Positions 1-12,691 of a stretch of 64,000 bases of DNA are shown here, in pieces. The stretch lies in NCBI RefSeq assembly GCF_000430725.1, contig NZ_AUMO01000023.1, positions 148,244 through 212,243 of the forward strand. Direction: 5' to 3'. Source of the stretch: Azohydromonas australica DSM 1124. GTDB taxonomy: Bacteria > Pseudomonadota > Gammaproteobacteria > Burkholderiales > Burkholderiaceae_C. Each line of letters opens with the position of its first letter. Within the stretch, counting starts at the first letter, position 1. Under the pieces are notes generated by a model. The model did no database searches, was not told the origin of the DNA, and saw only the letters and a program-made list of their open reading frames with translations. The translations under genes were made by a program, and so were the position numbers.

Positions 1-2762
<2,762 letters not shown>

Positions 2763-2769
2763 GACCGTC

Positions 2770-3720
2770 ATGGACTTCAAGGACTACTACGCCCTGCTGG
2801 GCGTGGCGCGCGAGGCCGACGCCGACGAGATCAAGCGCGCCTACCGCAAGCTCGCGCGCAAGTACCACCCCGACGTCAGCCAGGAGCCCGAGGCCGAGGC
2901 CCGCTTCAAGGAGGTGGCCGAGGCCTACGAGGTGCTCAAGGACCCCGAGAAGCGCGCCGCCTACGACAGCGCCGGCCGGCGCTGGCAGCAGCGCGGCCCC
3001 GCGGGCGAGCCGCCGCCGGACTGGAACACGGGCTACGAGTTCCAGGGCGCCGACTTCACGGCCGACGACCTGGATCGCAGCGACTTCTTCGAGGCCCTGT
3101 TCGGCCGCCACGCCCGGGCCGCACGTCAGGCGCACCGCGAGCGCGCGGCCCGGGGCGAGGACCACCATGCGCGCATCGCCGTCTCGCTGGAGGACGCCTT
3201 CCACGGCGCCACCCGCACCCTCGGCCTGCGCATGCCGGTGCTCGACGCCGACGGCCAGGTGCGGCTGCAGGAGCGCCAGGTGGAGGTGCGCATCCCGGCG
3301 GGCATCCGCGCCGGGCAGCACCTGCGGCTGGCCGGCCAGGGCGGCCCCGGCCACGCCGGGGCGCCGGCCGGCGACCTGTTCCTGGAGGTGGAGCTGCTGC
3401 CGCACCCGCTCTACCGCGTGGACGGCCGCGACCTGATCCTGGAGCTGCCGCTGGCGCCCTGGGAAGCGGCGCTGGGCGCGCAGGTGCAGGCGCCCACGCC
3501 GGGCGGCACCTTCGAGGTGGGCGTGCCGCGCGGCTCACAGGCCGGACGCAAGCTGCGCCTGCGCGGCAAGGGCCTGCCCGGCGACCCGCCCGGGGATTTC
3601 TACGCGGTGCTGAGCATCGTGCTGCCCGCGCCGGACACGCCCGAGGCCGAGGCCGCGTACCGGGCCCTGGCCGCCGGCGCCCCCGACTTCAACCCGCGCG
3701 CCAACCTGGGAGTCTCGTGA
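2770..3720 (+). CDS. cbpA: DnaJ-family co-chaperone CbpA
   Basis: Class II J-domain protein of 316 residues, a DnaK co-chaperone also able to bind curved DNA in E. coli. The J domain covers residues 1-70 with the HPD motif (KYHPDVS) that stimulates DnaK; a short linker follows, then two C-terminal substrate-binding beta-sandwich domains (about 125-300). There is no Cys-rich zinc finger, which separates CbpA from DnaJ. The ATG is 7 bases after the actB stop. Its stop overlaps the start of cbpM, its specific inhibitor in E. coli. Its place inside an electron-transport operon is unusual and may mean it assists assembly of this complex (inference). Confidence 0.93.
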   Translation: MDFKDYYALLGVAREADADEIKRAYRKLARKYHPDVSQEPEAEARFKEVAEAYEVLKDPEKRAAYDSAGRRWQQRGPAGEPPPDWNTGYEFQGADFTADDLDRSDFFEALFGRHARAARQAHRERAARGEDHHARIAVSLEDAFHGATRTLGLRMPVLDADGQVRLQERQVEVRIPAGIRAGQHLRLAGQGGPGHAGAPAGDLFLEVELLPHPLYRVDGRDLILELPLAPWEAALGAQVQAPTPGGTFEVGVPRGSQAGRKLRLRGKGLPGDPPGDFYAVLSIVLPAPDTPEAEAAYRALAAGAPDFNPRANLGVS

Positions 3721-4046
3721 TGGAAGAGCGCGACACGAGCCAATGGATCGTCGAGGAGCAGGTGGAGCTGAGCATCGACGAGCTGGGGCATGCCTGCCGC
3801 TGCAGCCGCGAATCGATCGTGGCGCTGGTGCGCGAAGGCGTGCTGCAGCCCACCGACGCCACCGATGTACAGGCCCCCGAGTGGCGCTTCCGCGGGCAAA
3901 GCCTGCAGCGCGCACGCCGCGCCACGCGGCTGCAGCGTGAGCTGGAGCTGAACGTGCCGGCGGTGGCACTGGTGCTGCAGCTGCTGGACCGCATCGACGA
4001 GCTGGAAGGCCAGCTGCGCGGCGGCCGGAGCAACGCCGGACGATGA
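3720..4046 (+). CDS. cbpM: Chaperone modulator CbpM
   Basis: Small protein (108 residues) of the CbpM family, which in E. coli binds the J domain of CbpA and blocks its interaction with DnaK. It has a MerR-like N-terminal helix-turn-helix fold ([26 protein letters not shown]) and a C-terminal helix rich in Leu and charged residues ([18 protein letters not shown]). The ATG at 3720 shares its A with the cbpA stop (TGATG); a GTG three bases upstream is a less likely start. Its own stop overlaps the next ATG (ATGA). The cbpA-cbpM pair is standard; its insertion between actB and actC is not. Confidence 0.9.
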   Translation: MEERDTSQWIVEEQVELSIDELGHACRCSRESIVALVREGVLQPTDATDVQAPEWRFRGQSLQRARRATRLQRELELNVPAVALVLQLLDRIDELEGQLRGGRSNAGR

Positions 4047-6055
4047 GCTCGGGCCCCGTCCGGGGCGGTCCGGCGCCGCCCGTCTCGCGCGACATCGGCG
4101 TGCTGCACGCCGGCTGGGGCTACGCCAGCATCAGCGACAAGATCGCCGACCTCGTGCTCACGCGTCCGCTGCGCGGGCCGTGGCTGGCGGGCTTCGCGAT
4201 CACGCTGGCCGGCACGCTGGTGCTGCTGGGCTCGATGGCCTACCTGTTCGTCACCGGCATCGGGCTGTGGGGCGTGAACATCCCGGTGGCCTGGGGCTTT
4301 GCCATCGCCAACTGCGTGTGGTGGATCGGCATCGGGCACGCCGGCACCTTCATCTCCGCGGTGCTGCTGCTGCTGCGCCAGCGCTGGCGCACCTCCATCA
4401 ACCGCTTCGCCGAGGCCATGACGCTGTTCGCCGCGGCCATGGCGGGGCTGTTCCCGGTGCTGCACCTGGGGCAGCCCTGGTTCTTCTACTGGCTCGCGCC
4501 CTACCCGGACAAGATGAACCTGTGGCCGCAGTGGCGCAGCCCGCTGGTGTGGGACTTCTTTGCCATCGGCACCTACATCGTCGTCTCGTTCCTGTTCTGG
4601 TACCTGGGGCTGATTCCGGACCTGGCGACGCTGCGCGACCGCGCCGGCACGCGCTTCAAGCGCGCGGCTTACGGCCTGTTCGCGCTGGGCTGGCGCGGCG
4701 AGGCGCGGCACTGGGCGCGGCACGCCTCGGCCTATCTGCTGATTGCCGGGCTGGCGACGCCGCTGGTGGTGTCGGTGCACTCGGTGGTGTCGCTGGACTT
4801 CGCCATCGGCAACACGCCGGGCTACCACTCCACCATCTTCCCGCCCTATTTCGTCGCCGGTGCGCTCTTCTCCGGCTTCGCGATGGTGCTCACGCTCGCC
4901 ATCCCGCTGCGCCGCGCCTTCCAGCTGCACGACTTCATCACCGACGTGCACCTGGACCATGCCGCCAAGGTGCTGCTGGCCACCGGCGCGCTGGTGGCCT
5001 ACGGCTACGCGTGCGAAACCTTCATGGCCTTCTACAGCGGCGACACCTACGAGATCGCGATGACGCAGGACCGCTGGAGCGGCGCCTACGCACCGGTGTA
5101 CTGGAGCATGCTCGCCTGCAACGTGGTGGTGCCGCAGCTGCTGTGGTGGCGCCGCGTGCGCCGCAGCGCGCTGGCGCTGTTCCTGCTGAGCCTGGTGATC
5201 AACCTGGGCATGTGGATGGAGCGCGTGACCATCGTCGTGCAGAGCCTGCACCGCGACTTCCTGCCCTCCTCCTGGGGCCTGTTCGTGCCGACGCTGTGGG
5301 ACTGGGTGTTCCTGCTGGGTTCGATCAGCGCCTTCGCCTGGCTGTTCCTGGTCTTCATCCGCGTGCTGCCGGCGATCTCCATCTCGGAGATGCGGCTGCT
5401 GGTGAAGGAGAGCGCGCAGGAAGGCTCGCGCCCGGCGGTGCCGTCTGCGCCGACACCGGCACCGGCGCCTGAAGCGGCTCCGTCGCCCGCAAACCCGCCG
5501 CCGGCCGGGGCAGCCTCATCCAACGCGCGCCGGCCGTGGGGCCTGCTGGCCGAGTTCCGCACGGCCGACGAGCTGCTGCGCGCCACGCGGGCCGCGCGCC
5601 AGGCCGGCTACGCGCAGGTGGAGGCCTACGCGCCCTTCCACGTCGAGGGGCTGGCGCAGGCCGTGGGTTTCGCGCGCAACCGGGTGGCGCTGGCGACCTT
5701 CATCGGCGCGCTGCTGGGCGGCAGCCTGGGCTACTTCATGCAGTGGTACTCGGCGGTGGTGGACTACCCGGTGAACATCGGCGGCCGGCCGCTGCACAGC
5801 TGGCCGATGTTCGTGCCGGTGGCCTTCGAGCTCACGGTGCTGGGCGGTGCGCTCACCGCCTTTGCCATGGTCATCTTCGGCAACCGGCTGCCCGACCTGG
5901 CGCACCCGGTGTTCTCGGCGCCGGACTTCGACCTGGCCACGCGCAACCGCTTCTTCCTGTGCCTGCGCGCCGACGACCCGGCCTTCGACGAGCAGCGCAG
6001 CGCGGCCTGGCTGGATGCGCAAGCGCCGCTGCGGCGTTCGGAGGTGTTCCGGTGA
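4043..6055 (+). CDS. Fused Alternative Complex III membrane subunits ActC-ActD
   Basis: A single 670-residue protein. Residues 1-455 are an NrfD/PsrC-type integral membrane subunit (ActC) with about ten hydrophobic helices; this subunit holds a quinol site next to ActB in Alternative Complex III. Residues about 455-495 form a Pro/Ala-rich linker ([20 protein letters not shown]). Residues 495-670 are a complete DUF3341 domain (ActD) with two membrane helices ([21 protein letters not shown] and the segment around [19 protein letters not shown]). ActC and ActD are normally separate genes. No stop or start signal occurs at the junction and the frame is continuous, so this is a real fusion and not an assembly break within what can be read here. 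It overlaps cbpM and actE by 4 bases each. Confidence 0.92.
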   Translation: MSSGPVRGGPAPPVSRDIGVLHAGWGYASISDKIADLVLTRPLRGPWLAGFAITLAGTLVLLGSMAYLFVTGIGLWGVNIPVAWGFAIANCVWWIGIGHAGTFISAVLLLLRQRWRTSINRFAEAMTLFAAAMAGLFPVLHLGQPWFFYWLAPYPDKMNLWPQWRSPLVWDFFAIGTYIVVSFLFWYLGLIPDLATLRDRAGTRFKRAAYGLFALGWRGEARHWARHASAYLLIAGLATPLVVSVHSVVSLDFAIGNTPGYHSTIFPPYFVAGALFSGFAMVLTLAIPLRRAFQLHDFITDVHLDHAAKVLLATGALVAYGYACETFMAFYSGDTYEIAMTQDRWSGAYAPVYWSMLACNVVVPQLLWWRRVRRSALALFLLSLVINLGMWMERVTIVVQSLHRDFLPSSWGLFVPTLWDWVFLLGSISAFAWLFLVFIRVLPAISISEMRLLVKESAQEGSRPAVPSAPTPAPAPEAAPSPANPPPAGAASSNARRPWGLLAEFRTADELLRATRAARQAGYAQVEAYAPFHVEGLAQAVGFARNRVALATFIGALLGGSLGYFMQWYSAVVDYPVNIGGRPLHSWPMFVPVAFELTVLGGALTAFAMVIFGNRLPDLAHPVFSAPDFDLATRNRFFLCLRADDPAFDEQRSAAWLDAQAPLRRSEVFR

Positions 6056-6693
6056 GGCGTCCGTGGCCGCTGCTGGTGTGCGCCCTGCTCCTGCTCGCGG
6101 GCTGCGAGCGCCTGATGCGCAACATGTACGACCAGCCGCGCCTGGACCCGGGCGAGCCCAGCTCCTTGTTCGCCGACGGCAAGGCCTCGCGCCCGCCGCC
6201 GCCGGGCAGCGTGGCGCATGCGATGGGCGACCTGGCCGCCACCAGCAGCGGACGCCGCGGCGACGACGCGCCGGCGCAACTGCAGTCCGCACAGGCCGCG
6301 ACGGCGCTGCCGCCCGTCACGGCCGAGCTGCTGCGCCGCGGCCAGGAGCGCTACACCATCTACTGCCTGCCCTGCCACAGCCCGCTGGGCGACGGCGACG
6401 GCCCCGTCGTGCGCCGCGGCTTCCCGGCGCCGCCCAGCTACCACCAGGACCGGCTGCGCCAGGCGCCGGACCGGCACTTCTACGACGTGATCACGCAGGG
6501 CTACGGGGTCATGGTGCCCTACGCCGACCGCGTGGCACCGGACGACCGCTGGGCCATCGTCGCCTACATCCGCGCGCTGCAGCTCAGCCAGCACGCGCGC
6601 ATCGCCTCGCTGCCGCCGGCGCTGCAGGCCTCGCTGCGGGCGCTGGCGCCGGCGGGGGCGGCTTCCGCGGCCGAGGAAGGCCACGGGCGATGA
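6052..6693 (+). CDS. actE: Alternative Complex III monoheme cytochrome c lipoprotein ActE
   Basis: 213-residue exported lipoprotein. Signal peptide with lipobox LLLAGC (lipidated Cys18). One class I cytochrome c domain with the heme motif CLPCH (about residue 105) and a likely axial methionine in [12 protein letters not shown]. ActE receives electrons from the complex and passes them on, here probably to the cytochrome c domain of the caa3 oxidase encoded downstream. The GTG start at 6052 overlaps the stop of the ActC-ActD fusion (GTGA). The 3' end overlaps actF by 4 bases. Confidence 0.9.
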   Translation: MRRPWPLLVCALLLLAGCERLMRNMYDQPRLDPGEPSSLFADGKASRPPPPGSVAHAMGDLAATSSGRRGDDAPAQLQSAQAATALPPVTAELLRRGQERYTIYCLPCHSPLGDGDGPVVRRGFPAPPSYHQDRLRQAPDRHFYDVITQGYGVMVPYADRVAPDDRWAIVAYIRALQLSQHARIASLPPALQASLRALAPAGAASAAEEGHGR

Positions 6694-7790
6694 ACGCCAC
6701 CGCCAGCCGCTGGCTCACGCGCCGCCGGGCCGCCGGCCTGGTGGCTCTCGCGCTGGCCCTGCCCGGCGCGGCACTGGATGCGCGGCTGTTCTGGGCCTGC
6801 TGGCTGGCGGCCTGGTGGTTCGTCACCGGGCTGATGCTGGGCGGGATGGTCAACCTGTGGCTGCACCGTCTCGTCGGCGGTGCCTGGGGCCAGGCGCTGC
6901 GGCCGGCGGCACTGGCAGCGGCATCGCGGCTGCCCTGGGCGCTGCTGCTGTTCCTGCCGCTGGCACTGGGCCTGCGCCAGCTCTATCCCTGGGCGGCCGA
7001 TCCACAGGGCTGGGCGCAAGGTCTGGCACGGCCGGCCTTCCCCACGTTCTGGCTGCAGCCGGGCTTCGTCGGGATGCGCCTGGCGCTGTACGGCGCGCTG
7101 TGGTGGTGGCTCACCCGGCCTGCCTCGCTGGCCGGCAAGGGCCGCGCGGCAGCGGCGCTGGCGATCTACACGCTCACCGGCACGCTGGCCTCGGTGGACC
7201 TGCTGATGTCGCTGGTGCCGGGCTGGTTCAGCACCGCCTTCGGCCTGGTCGTGCTCTCGGGCCAGGCGCTGGGCGGCACCGCGCTCAGCGTGTGGCAACT
7301 GGCGCACTGGGCGCCCAAGGCACTGGAAGCCGAGGCGGCCGAGCAGACTCCCGTGGCGCGCGACCTGGGCAACCTGCTGCTGATGTGGCTGCTGACCTGG
7401 GCCTACCTGGCGTTCATGGAGTTCCTGATCATCTGGGCCGAGAACCTGCCGGCCGAGATCGCCTGGTACGTGCCGCGGCTGCGCAGCGGCTGGTGGTGGG
7501 TGGGTGTCGCGCTGGTGCTGCTGCAGCTCGCGCTGCCGCTGCTGGCGCTGCTGCAGCGCCGGCTCAAGGACCGGCCGCGGTGGCTGGGCCGCATCGCCGC
7601 CGGGCTGCTGCTCACGCAGGCGCTCAACACCGCGTGGCTGGTGCTGCCCTCGGTCGCCACCGGCACCTGGCTCGCCTGGTGGCTGCTGCCCTCGCTGGCG
7701 CTGGGCATGGGGCTGCTGCTGTTCGAGGCGCCAGCGGGCGCCTCGGAGCCGGGATTCGCCACGCAGGAGGTGCGGCATGGCCGCGCCTGA
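6690..7790 (+). CDS. actF: Alternative Complex III membrane subunit ActF
   Basis: 366-residue polytopic membrane protein with about ten hydrophobic segments, very rich in Trp and Leu. By position (after actE and before sco1/cox) and by sequence features such as LLMWLLTWAYLAFMEFLIIWAENLP it is ActF, the second NrfD-like membrane subunit of Alternative Complex III. Slightly shorter than usual (about 400 residues). The ATG overlaps the actE stop (ATGA). The last 14 bases overlap the next small gene and contain that gene's ribosome-binding sequence (AGGAGG). Confidence 0.88.
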   Translation: MNATASRWLTRRRAAGLVALALALPGAALDARLFWACWLAAWWFVTGLMLGGMVNLWLHRLVGGAWGQALRPAALAAASRLPWALLLFLPLALGLRQLYPWAADPQGWAQGLARPAFPTFWLQPGFVGMRLALYGALWWWLTRPASLAGKGRAAAALAIYTLTGTLASVDLLMSLVPGWFSTAFGLVVLSGQALGGTALSVWQLAHWAPKALEAEAAEQTPVARDLGNLLLMWLLTWAYLAFMEFLIIWAENLPAEIAWYVPRLRSGWWWVGVALVLLQLALPLLALLQRRLKDRPRWLGRIAAGLLLTQALNTAWLVLPSVATGTWLAWWLLPSLALGMGLLLFEAPAGASEPGFATQEVRHGRA

Positions 7791-8115
7791 TCTGCCCACC
7801 GGCCGCATCGCGCTGGCCGGCGCGGCCATCGCCGGCACGGTGATCGGCGTGGTGATCCTGGTGCTGCTGTGGCTGCACGGGCGGGACATGCGTCCCGGCG
7901 GCGAGCGGCTGGCGCAGCCCTACACGCTGACCATCCCCGGACCCCGCGTGCAGAACGCGCCGCAGCCCGACCTGGCGGCCTACCGGGCAGAGAAGGAGGC
8001 GCGGCTGCACGGGCGCGGCTGGGTCGATGCCGGCGCGGGCATCGTGCACATCCCCATCGAGGACGCGATGGCGCTGCTGGCGGCGCCGGCAGCCAGCGCA
8101 GGAGGAGCGCCGTGA
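7777..8115 (+). CDS. Small single-helix membrane protein of the act-cox operon
   Basis: 112 residues, function unknown. One membrane helix (residues about 11-33, IALAGAAIAGTVIGVVILVLLWL) followed by a hydrophilic part that would lie in the periplasm. The C-terminal sequence GWVDAGAGIVHIPIEDAMALL resembles a motif seen in small proteins encoded next to SCO1 and caa3 oxidase genes. The ATG is preceded by AGGAGG 5 bases upstream, inside the end of actF. The stop overlaps the sco1 GTG. It may be an accessory subunit or assembly factor of the oxidase (inference from position only). Confidence 0.8.
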   Translation: MAAPDLPTGRIALAGAAIAGTVIGVVILVLLWLHGRDMRPGGERLAQPYTLTIPGPRVQNAPQPDLAAYRAEKEARLHGRGWVDAGAGIVHIPIEDAMALLAAPAASAGGAP

Positions 8116-8942
8116 AAGCCGGCAAGCGCCTCGCGAGCTGCGCGGCAGCCTGGCTGCTGTGCCTGGCGCCGTCGATGGCCCAGCCGCTGTCCCCGCCCCC
8201 TCCGCCCCCCGACGCCGGCCTGCAGCAGCACCTGGACGCCCAACTGCCGCCGGCGCTGCCCCTGCTGGACAGCTCCGGCCGCCCGGTGCGCCTGGGTGAA
8301 AGCTTCGGCGGGCGCCCGGTGCTGCTGGTGCTGGGCTACTACCGCTGCACGCAGCTGTGCGGGCTGCTGATGCAGGGTCTGCTCGAAGCGCTGCACGACA
8401 CCGGCTTGCCGCGCAGCGCCTACCGGATCGTGCGCGTCAGCATCGACCCGGCCGACACCCCGGCCACCGCGCAAGCCGCGCGCGACGCCAACCTCGCCTA
8501 CGCCGACGTCCTGGAAGGGCCGCGCCGGCCGGACACGCCGCTGGACCTGCGCCTGCTCACCGGCACCGAGCCGGCGCTGCGCTCATTGGCAGACGCCCTG
8601 GGCTGGCGCTACCGCTCCATCGGCGACGCCAACAGCCCGGAAGACGCCTACGCCCACCCCGCCGTGGTGGCGGTGCTCACGCCCGATGGCCGCGTCTCGC
8701 GCTACCTGCCGGGCGTGCGCTTCGACCCCGCGGAGCTGCGGCTGGCGCTGGTGGCCGCCGGCGAGGGCCGCATCGGCGGGCTGTCGGACCGCCTGGCGCT
8801 GCTGTGCGCCCACCTCGATGAGCAACTCGGCCGCCACAGCGCGGCGGTGCTGCAGGCGGTGCGCGCGGTGGGGCTGCTCACGGCGCTGGCGCTGCTGGCC
8901 TTCGTGGCACGGCAGGCCTGGCCGGGACGGAGGCCGCGGTGA
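8112..8942 (+). CDS. SCO1/SenC copper chaperone for cytochrome oxidase
   Basis: 276-residue membrane-anchored thioredoxin-fold protein that delivers copper to the CuA site of cytochrome c oxidase subunit II. N-terminal signal/anchor, then a proline run ([10 protein letters not shown]). The copper-binding motif is CTQLC (CxxxC, about residues 79-83) with a distal His in [13 protein letters not shown] second hydrophobic helix near the C-terminus ([16 protein letters not shown]) suggests two membrane anchors. GTG start, overlapping the upstream stop; its own stop overlaps coxB. Confidence 0.92.
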   Translation: MKAGKRLASCAAAWLLCLAPSMAQPLSPPPPPPDAGLQQHLDAQLPPALPLLDSSGRPVRLGESFGGRPVLLVLGYYRCTQLCGLLMQGLLEALHDTGLPRSAYRIVRVSIDPADTPATAQAARDANLAYADVLEGPRRPDTPLDLRLLTGTEPALRSLADALGWRYRSIGDANSPEDAYAHPAVVAVLTPDGRVSRYLPGVRFDPAELRLALVAAGEGRIGGLSDRLALLCAHLDEQLGRHSAAVLQAVRAVGLLTALALLAFVARQAWPGRRPR

Positions 8943-9901
8943 GCAGCGAGGTCGATGCCGGCCTGTCCGCGGGCTTCCACCTGCTGGACCAGGCCGCCTC
9001 CACCGCCGCGGCACCGGTGGACACGCTGTTCACGGCCATGGTGATCCTGTGCGGCAGCGTGGCGCTGGGGGTGTGCGTGCTGATCGTCTTCTTCTGCGTG
9101 CGCTACCGCCAGGGCAGCAACGCGCCGCGGTCCAAGGCCAAGCGCAACCTGACCTGGCTGGAGGTCGCCTGGACGCTGACGCCGCTGTTCATCTTCGTGG
9201 GCATCTGCGCCTGGTCCGCGCGCGACTACTTGCGGTTGTACCGCCCGCCGCCCGACGCGCTGCCGGTGGCGGTGGTGGCCAAGCAGTGGATGTGGAAGCT
9301 GCAGCACCGCAACGGCCGGCGCGAGATCAACGAGCTGCACGTGCCGCTGGGCCAGCCGGTGCTGCTGCGCATGAGCGCGCAGGATGCCATCCACAGCTTC
9401 TACGTGCCCGCCTTCCGCCTCAAGCAGGACGTGCTGCCCGGACGCATCACGGCGCTGTGGTTCACGCCCACGCAGCTCGGCGAGTTCCACCTCTTCTGCG
9501 CCGAGTACTGCGGCAGCGAGCACTCGCACATGGTCGGTCGCGTCGTCGTGATGCGCCCGGACGACTTCAGCCGCTGGCTGGCCGAGGGGCCGGCGCAGCC
9601 CAGCCTCGCGCAGTACGGCTTCGCCTTGTTCCGCCAGCTCGGCTGCAGTGGCTGCCACGCCACCGGCTCCACCGTGCACGCGCCGCTGCTCGACAACTTG
9701 CCCGGACGCCGCGTGCACCTGCAGGACGGGCGCACGGTGGTGGCCGACGACAACTACCTGCGCGACAGCATCCTGCTGCCGCGCAAGGACGTGGTGGCCG
9801 GCTTCGAGCCGGTGATGCCTTCCTTCGCCGGACAGGTCAGCGAGGAGGACATCCAGGCACTGATCGCGTACCTGCACGCCACCACGGAGGGACGGCCATG
9901 A
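8939..9901 (+). CDS. coxB: Cytochrome c oxidase subunit II with fused cytochrome c (caa3-type)
   Basis: 320 residues. Two N-terminal membrane helices, then the cupredoxin domain with the binuclear CuA site: [12 protein letters not shown] plus His in [12 protein letters not shown]. After about residue 220 comes a cytochrome c domain with the heme motif CSGCH and a probable axial Met in PVMPSFAGQ. The fusion defines a caa3 oxidase, where electrons enter directly through the attached heme. This suits an operon with Alternative Complex III, which in Rhodothermus marinus associates with a caa3 oxidase. GTG start overlaps the sco1 stop. Confidence 0.95.
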   Translation: MSSEVDAGLSAGFHLLDQAASTAAAPVDTLFTAMVILCGSVALGVCVLIVFFCVRYRQGSNAPRSKAKRNLTWLEVAWTLTPLFIFVGICAWSARDYLRLYRPPPDALPVAVVAKQWMWKLQHRNGRREINELHVPLGQPVLLRMSAQDAIHSFYVPAFRLKQDVLPGRITALWFTPTQLGEFHLFCAEYCGSEHSHMVGRVVVMRPDDFSRWLAEGPAQPSLAQYGFALFRQLGCSGCHATGSTVHAPLLDNLPGRRVHLQDGRTVVADDNYLRDSILLPRKDVVAGFEPVMPSFAGQVSEEDIQALIAYLHATTEGRP

Positions 9902-11550
9902 GCTACCTCGACGACGGCCTGACGCTGCGCTCCTGGCTGCTGGCGCGCGACCACAAGCGCATCGCCATCCTCTACGCCATCGCCATCACGGCCTTCTTCT
10001 TCGTCGGCGGCGCGGCGGCGACGATCATCCGGCTGGAGCTGGCCACGCCGCCGGGCGACCTGGTGGGCGACGACACCTACAACAAGCTCTTCACCGCGCA
10101 CGGCGTGATCATGGTGTGGCTGTTCCTGATCCCGTCGATCCCGTCGGTGATGGGCAACTTCGTGCTGCCGCTGATGATCGGCGCGCGCGACTTGGCCTTC
10201 CCGCGGCTGAACCTGCTGAGCTGGTACGTCTACCTCGCCGGCGGGGTGCTGACGCTGGCGGCGCTGTTCCTGGGCGGCGTGGACACGGGCTGGACCTTCT
10301 ACACGCCCTACTCGTCGATGTTCTCCAACGGCTACGTCACGCTGACGCTGCTGGGCGTGTTCGTCACCGGCTTCTCGTCCATCCTCACCGGGCTGAACTT
10401 CATCGTCACGGTGCACCGCTGCCGCGTGCCGGGCCTGGGCTGGTTCCAGCTGCCGCTGTTCGTGTGGGCGATCTACGCCACCAGCGTGATCCTGGTGCTG
10501 GCCACGCCGGTGCTGGCGGTCACGGCGCTGCTGGTGGTGGCGGAGCGTCTGTTCCAGGTGGGCGTGTTCGACCCGGCGCACGGGGGCGACCCGCTGCTGT
10601 TCCAGCACCTGTTCTGGTTCTACTCGCACCCGGCGGTCTACATCATGGTGCTGCCGGCCATGGGCGTGGTCAGCGAGATCGTGCCGTGCTTCGCGCGCCG
10701 GCCCATCTTCGGCTACCGCTTCATGGCCTACGCCATCCTGGGCATCGCCAGCATCGGCTTCCTGGTGTGGGGGCACCACATGTTCGTGGCCGGGCAATCG
10801 CCGGCGGCCTCGATGGTTTTCTCGTTGCTGAGCTTCCTGGTGGCGATTCCCTCGGCCATCAAGGTCTTCAACTGGACCGCGACGCTGCACAAGGGCGCGA
10901 TCCGGTTCGATGCGCCCATGCTCTACGCGCTGGGCTTCGTGGGACTCTTCACCATCGGCGGCCTCACGGGGCTGTTCCTGGCCTCGCTGTCGCTGGACGT
11001 GCACCTGTCGGACACGTATTTCGTGGTCTCGCACTTCCACTACATCATGGTCGGCGGCTCGGTGATGGCGTATTTCGGCGCGCTGCACTTCTGGTGGCCC
11101 AAGGCCACGGGCCGCGAGTACCCGGAGGTGTGGGCGCGCATCGCGGCCGTTTTGATCTTCCTGGGCTTCAACTTCACCTTCTTCCCGCAGTACCTGCTGG
11201 GCCTGCACGGCATGCCGCGGCGCTACCACGCCTATCCGCCGGAGTTCCAGGTGCTCAACCTGTTCTCCTCCAGCGGCGCGGTGGTGCTGGCGCTGGGCTA
11301 CCTGATGCCGCTGGTGTACCTGGCGTGGTCGCTGGCCCGCGGCCGGCGCGCCACGGACAACCCCTTCGGCGCGACCGGACTGGAGTGGCAGACCAGCTCG
11401 CCGCCGCCCACGCACAACTTCAACGAGCCGCCCCGGCCGCCGCGGCGGGTGTACGACTACACGCCCGAGGCGGCCACCGAGCACACCGCGCCCGACGCCT
11501 TGCGGGACCGGCCGCTGCCGGACGCCGGCGCCGCCAGCACGCCGCCATGA
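9898..11550 (+). CDS. coxA: Cytochrome c oxidase subunit I, A2-type
   Basis: Catalytic heme-copper subunit, 550 residues, 12 membrane helices. Heme a ligand in [10 protein letters not shown]; CuB ligand His and the cross-linked Tyr in YSHPAVY; paired His ligands in [17 protein letters not shown]-channel region [12 protein letters not shown]. The D-channel Asp is kept ([11 protein letters not shown]). The usual HPEVY glutamate is replaced by Ala, and YS precedes HP; this YSHPxVY signature marks A2-type oxidases, in which the Tyr-Ser pair is thought to take over the role of the glutamate. The ATG overlaps the coxB stop. The last 60 residues are Pro-rich and cytoplasmic. Confidence 0.96.
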   Translation: MSYLDDGLTLRSWLLARDHKRIAILYAIAITAFFFVGGAAATIIRLELATPPGDLVGDDTYNKLFTAHGVIMVWLFLIPSIPSVMGNFVLPLMIGARDLAFPRLNLLSWYVYLAGGVLTLAALFLGGVDTGWTFYTPYSSMFSNGYVTLTLLGVFVTGFSSILTGLNFIVTVHRCRVPGLGWFQLPLFVWAIYATSVILVLATPVLAVTALLVVAERLFQVGVFDPAHGGDPLLFQHLFWFYSHPAVYIMVLPAMGVVSEIVPCFARRPIFGYRFMAYAILGIASIGFLVWGHHMFVAGQSPAASMVFSLLSFLVAIPSAIKVFNWTATLHKGAIRFDAPMLYALGFVGLFTIGGLTGLFLASLSLDVHLSDTYFVVSHFHYIMVGGSVMAYFGALHFWWPKATGREYPEVWARIAAVLIFLGFNFTFFPQYLLGLHGMPRRYHAYPPEFQVLNLFSSSGAVVLALGYLMPLVYLAWSLARGRRATDNPFGATGLEWQTSSPPPTHNFNEPPRPPRRVYDYTPEAATEHTAPDALRDRPLPDAGAASTPP

Positions 11551-12173
11551 GCAGCGCCCTCCCCGCCGAAGCCGCCGCCCCGCCACCGGACACGGCGCAG
11601 CTGGGCATGTGGATCTTCCTCGCCACTGAGCTGCTGTTCTTCGGTGGGCTGTTCGCCGCCTACACCTGGGGCCGCACGCACTGGAGCGAAGGTTTCAGCG
11701 TCGCCAGCCGCCACACCCACGTGGTGCTGGGCACGCTCAACACGGCGCTGCTGCTGAGCAGCAGCGCGCTGGTGGCCGTGGCGGCGGCCTGCGCGGGCGA
11801 GCAGCGGCGCCGGCGTGCGACGGGTTGGCTGCTGGCCGGCGCCGCGTTGCTGGGCGGGGCCTTCCTGGCGCTCAAGGGCGTGGAGTACGCCAAGGAGTGG
11901 CACGAGGGCCTGTTCCCCGGCCCGGGCTTCGCGCTGGCGCGGCACGCGGGCGCGGAGCTTTTCTTCATGCTGTATTTCGTGATGACGGGCCTGCACGCGC
12001 TGCACCTGCTCATCGGCGTGGGACTGCTGGGCACCTTCGCCTGGGGCGCGTGGCGGGGCTCGCCCTGGGCCGATGCCGGGCGCGTGGAAGTCGCCGGGCT
12101 GTACTGGCACTTCGTGGACATCGTCTGGATCGTGCTGTACCCGCTGCTGTACCTGGCCGGGAGGGCGACGTGA
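11547..12173 (+). CDS. coxC: Cytochrome c oxidase subunit III
   Basis: 208 residues with about five membrane helices, the short form of subunit III typical of caa3 oxidases. Diagnostic sequences: [21 protein letters not shown] near the N-terminus, [18 protein letters not shown], and [24 protein letters not shown] at the C-terminus. Structural subunit that stabilises subunit I. The ATG overlaps the coxA stop (ATGA), and the stop overlaps the GTG of the next gene. Confidence 0.95.
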   Translation: MSSALPAEAAAPPPDTAQLGMWIFLATELLFFGGLFAAYTWGRTHWSEGFSVASRHTHVVLGTLNTALLLSSSALVAVAAACAGEQRRRRATGWLLAGAALLGGAFLALKGVEYAKEWHEGLFPGPGFALARHAGAELFFMLYFVMTGLHALHLLIGVGLLGTFAWGAWRGSPWADAGRVEVAGLYWHFVDIVWIVLYPLLYLAGRAT

Positions 12174-12526
12174 GCCGCGACGCTTCGGCCTTCGAGCGCC
12201 GTTGCCGGCGCATCGGCATGGCCTGGGCCGCGCTGCTGGCGCTGCTGCTGCTGAGCCTGGGCAGCGCCTACCTGCCGCTGGGCCGGCTCAACCTGGTGAT
12301 CGGCCTGGCCATCGCCGCGCTCAAGTCGGCGCTGGTGCTGGGGCTGTTCATGGGCCTGGGCCGCAGCACCGCCCTGGCCCGCGTGGCCGCCGCCGTGGCC
12401 GCCGGGACGCTGGCGCTGCTGTTCGGCCTGGGCAGCGTGGACTTCGCCACGCGCGAGACGGAGCCCGCGGCCATGCAGCCGCCGCAGCAACTGCAGCCGC
12501 TGCGCCAGGCCGGCTCGGGGCGCTGA
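12170..12526 (+). CDS. Cytochrome c oxidase subunit IV-like membrane protein
   Basis: 118 residues with three hydrophobic helices (AWAALLALLLLSLGSAYLPLG, LVIGLAIAALKSALVLGLFMGL, VAAAVAAGTLALLFGLG). The middle helix with its lysine (AALKSALVLG) is typical of the small prokaryotic subunit IV (COX4 pro). Probably the last gene of the operon. GTG start overlaps the coxC stop. The next gene lies convergent 24 bases away. Confidence 0.85.
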   Translation: MSRDASAFERRCRRIGMAWAALLALLLLSLGSAYLPLGRLNLVIGLAIAALKSALVLGLFMGLGRSTALARVAAAVAAGTLALLFGLGSVDFATRETEPAAMQPPQQLQPLRQAGSGR

Positions 12527-12550
12527 GCGCCGCGGCGCCGGTACCCCACC

Positions 12551-12691
12551 TTACCCGGCGTACCGCTCCAACGTCGTGCCATCGGGCGCGACGTCGCCCG
12601 CGTCCGGCACGGGCCCACGCCCACGGCGGCGGCGCAGCTGCAGGCCCACGAGCACCAGCAGCCCGGCCAGCACAAGCCAGCGTCGCATCAT
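12551..12691 (-). CDS. 46-residue single-helix protein
   Basis: Short leftward frame. It starts with MMRRWLVLAGLLVLVGLQLRR, a membrane helix flanked by arginines, followed by a hydrophilic tail ending TTLERYAG. The ATG at 12691 overlaps the stop of the upstream 125-residue gene as ATGA, the same coupling used elsewhere in this window; this is the main evidence that it is translated. Ends in TAA at 12551, 24 bases from the convergent end of the cytochrome oxidase operon. Function unknown. Confidence 0.5.
   Translation of the reverse strand: MMRRWLVLAGLLVLVGLQLRRRRGRGPVPDAGDVAPDGTTLERYAG

Noticed and set aside
3689..5251. A 520-codon leftward open frame
   Set aside because: Antisense to cbpM and the ActC-ActD fusion; His/Gln/Arg-rich shadow.
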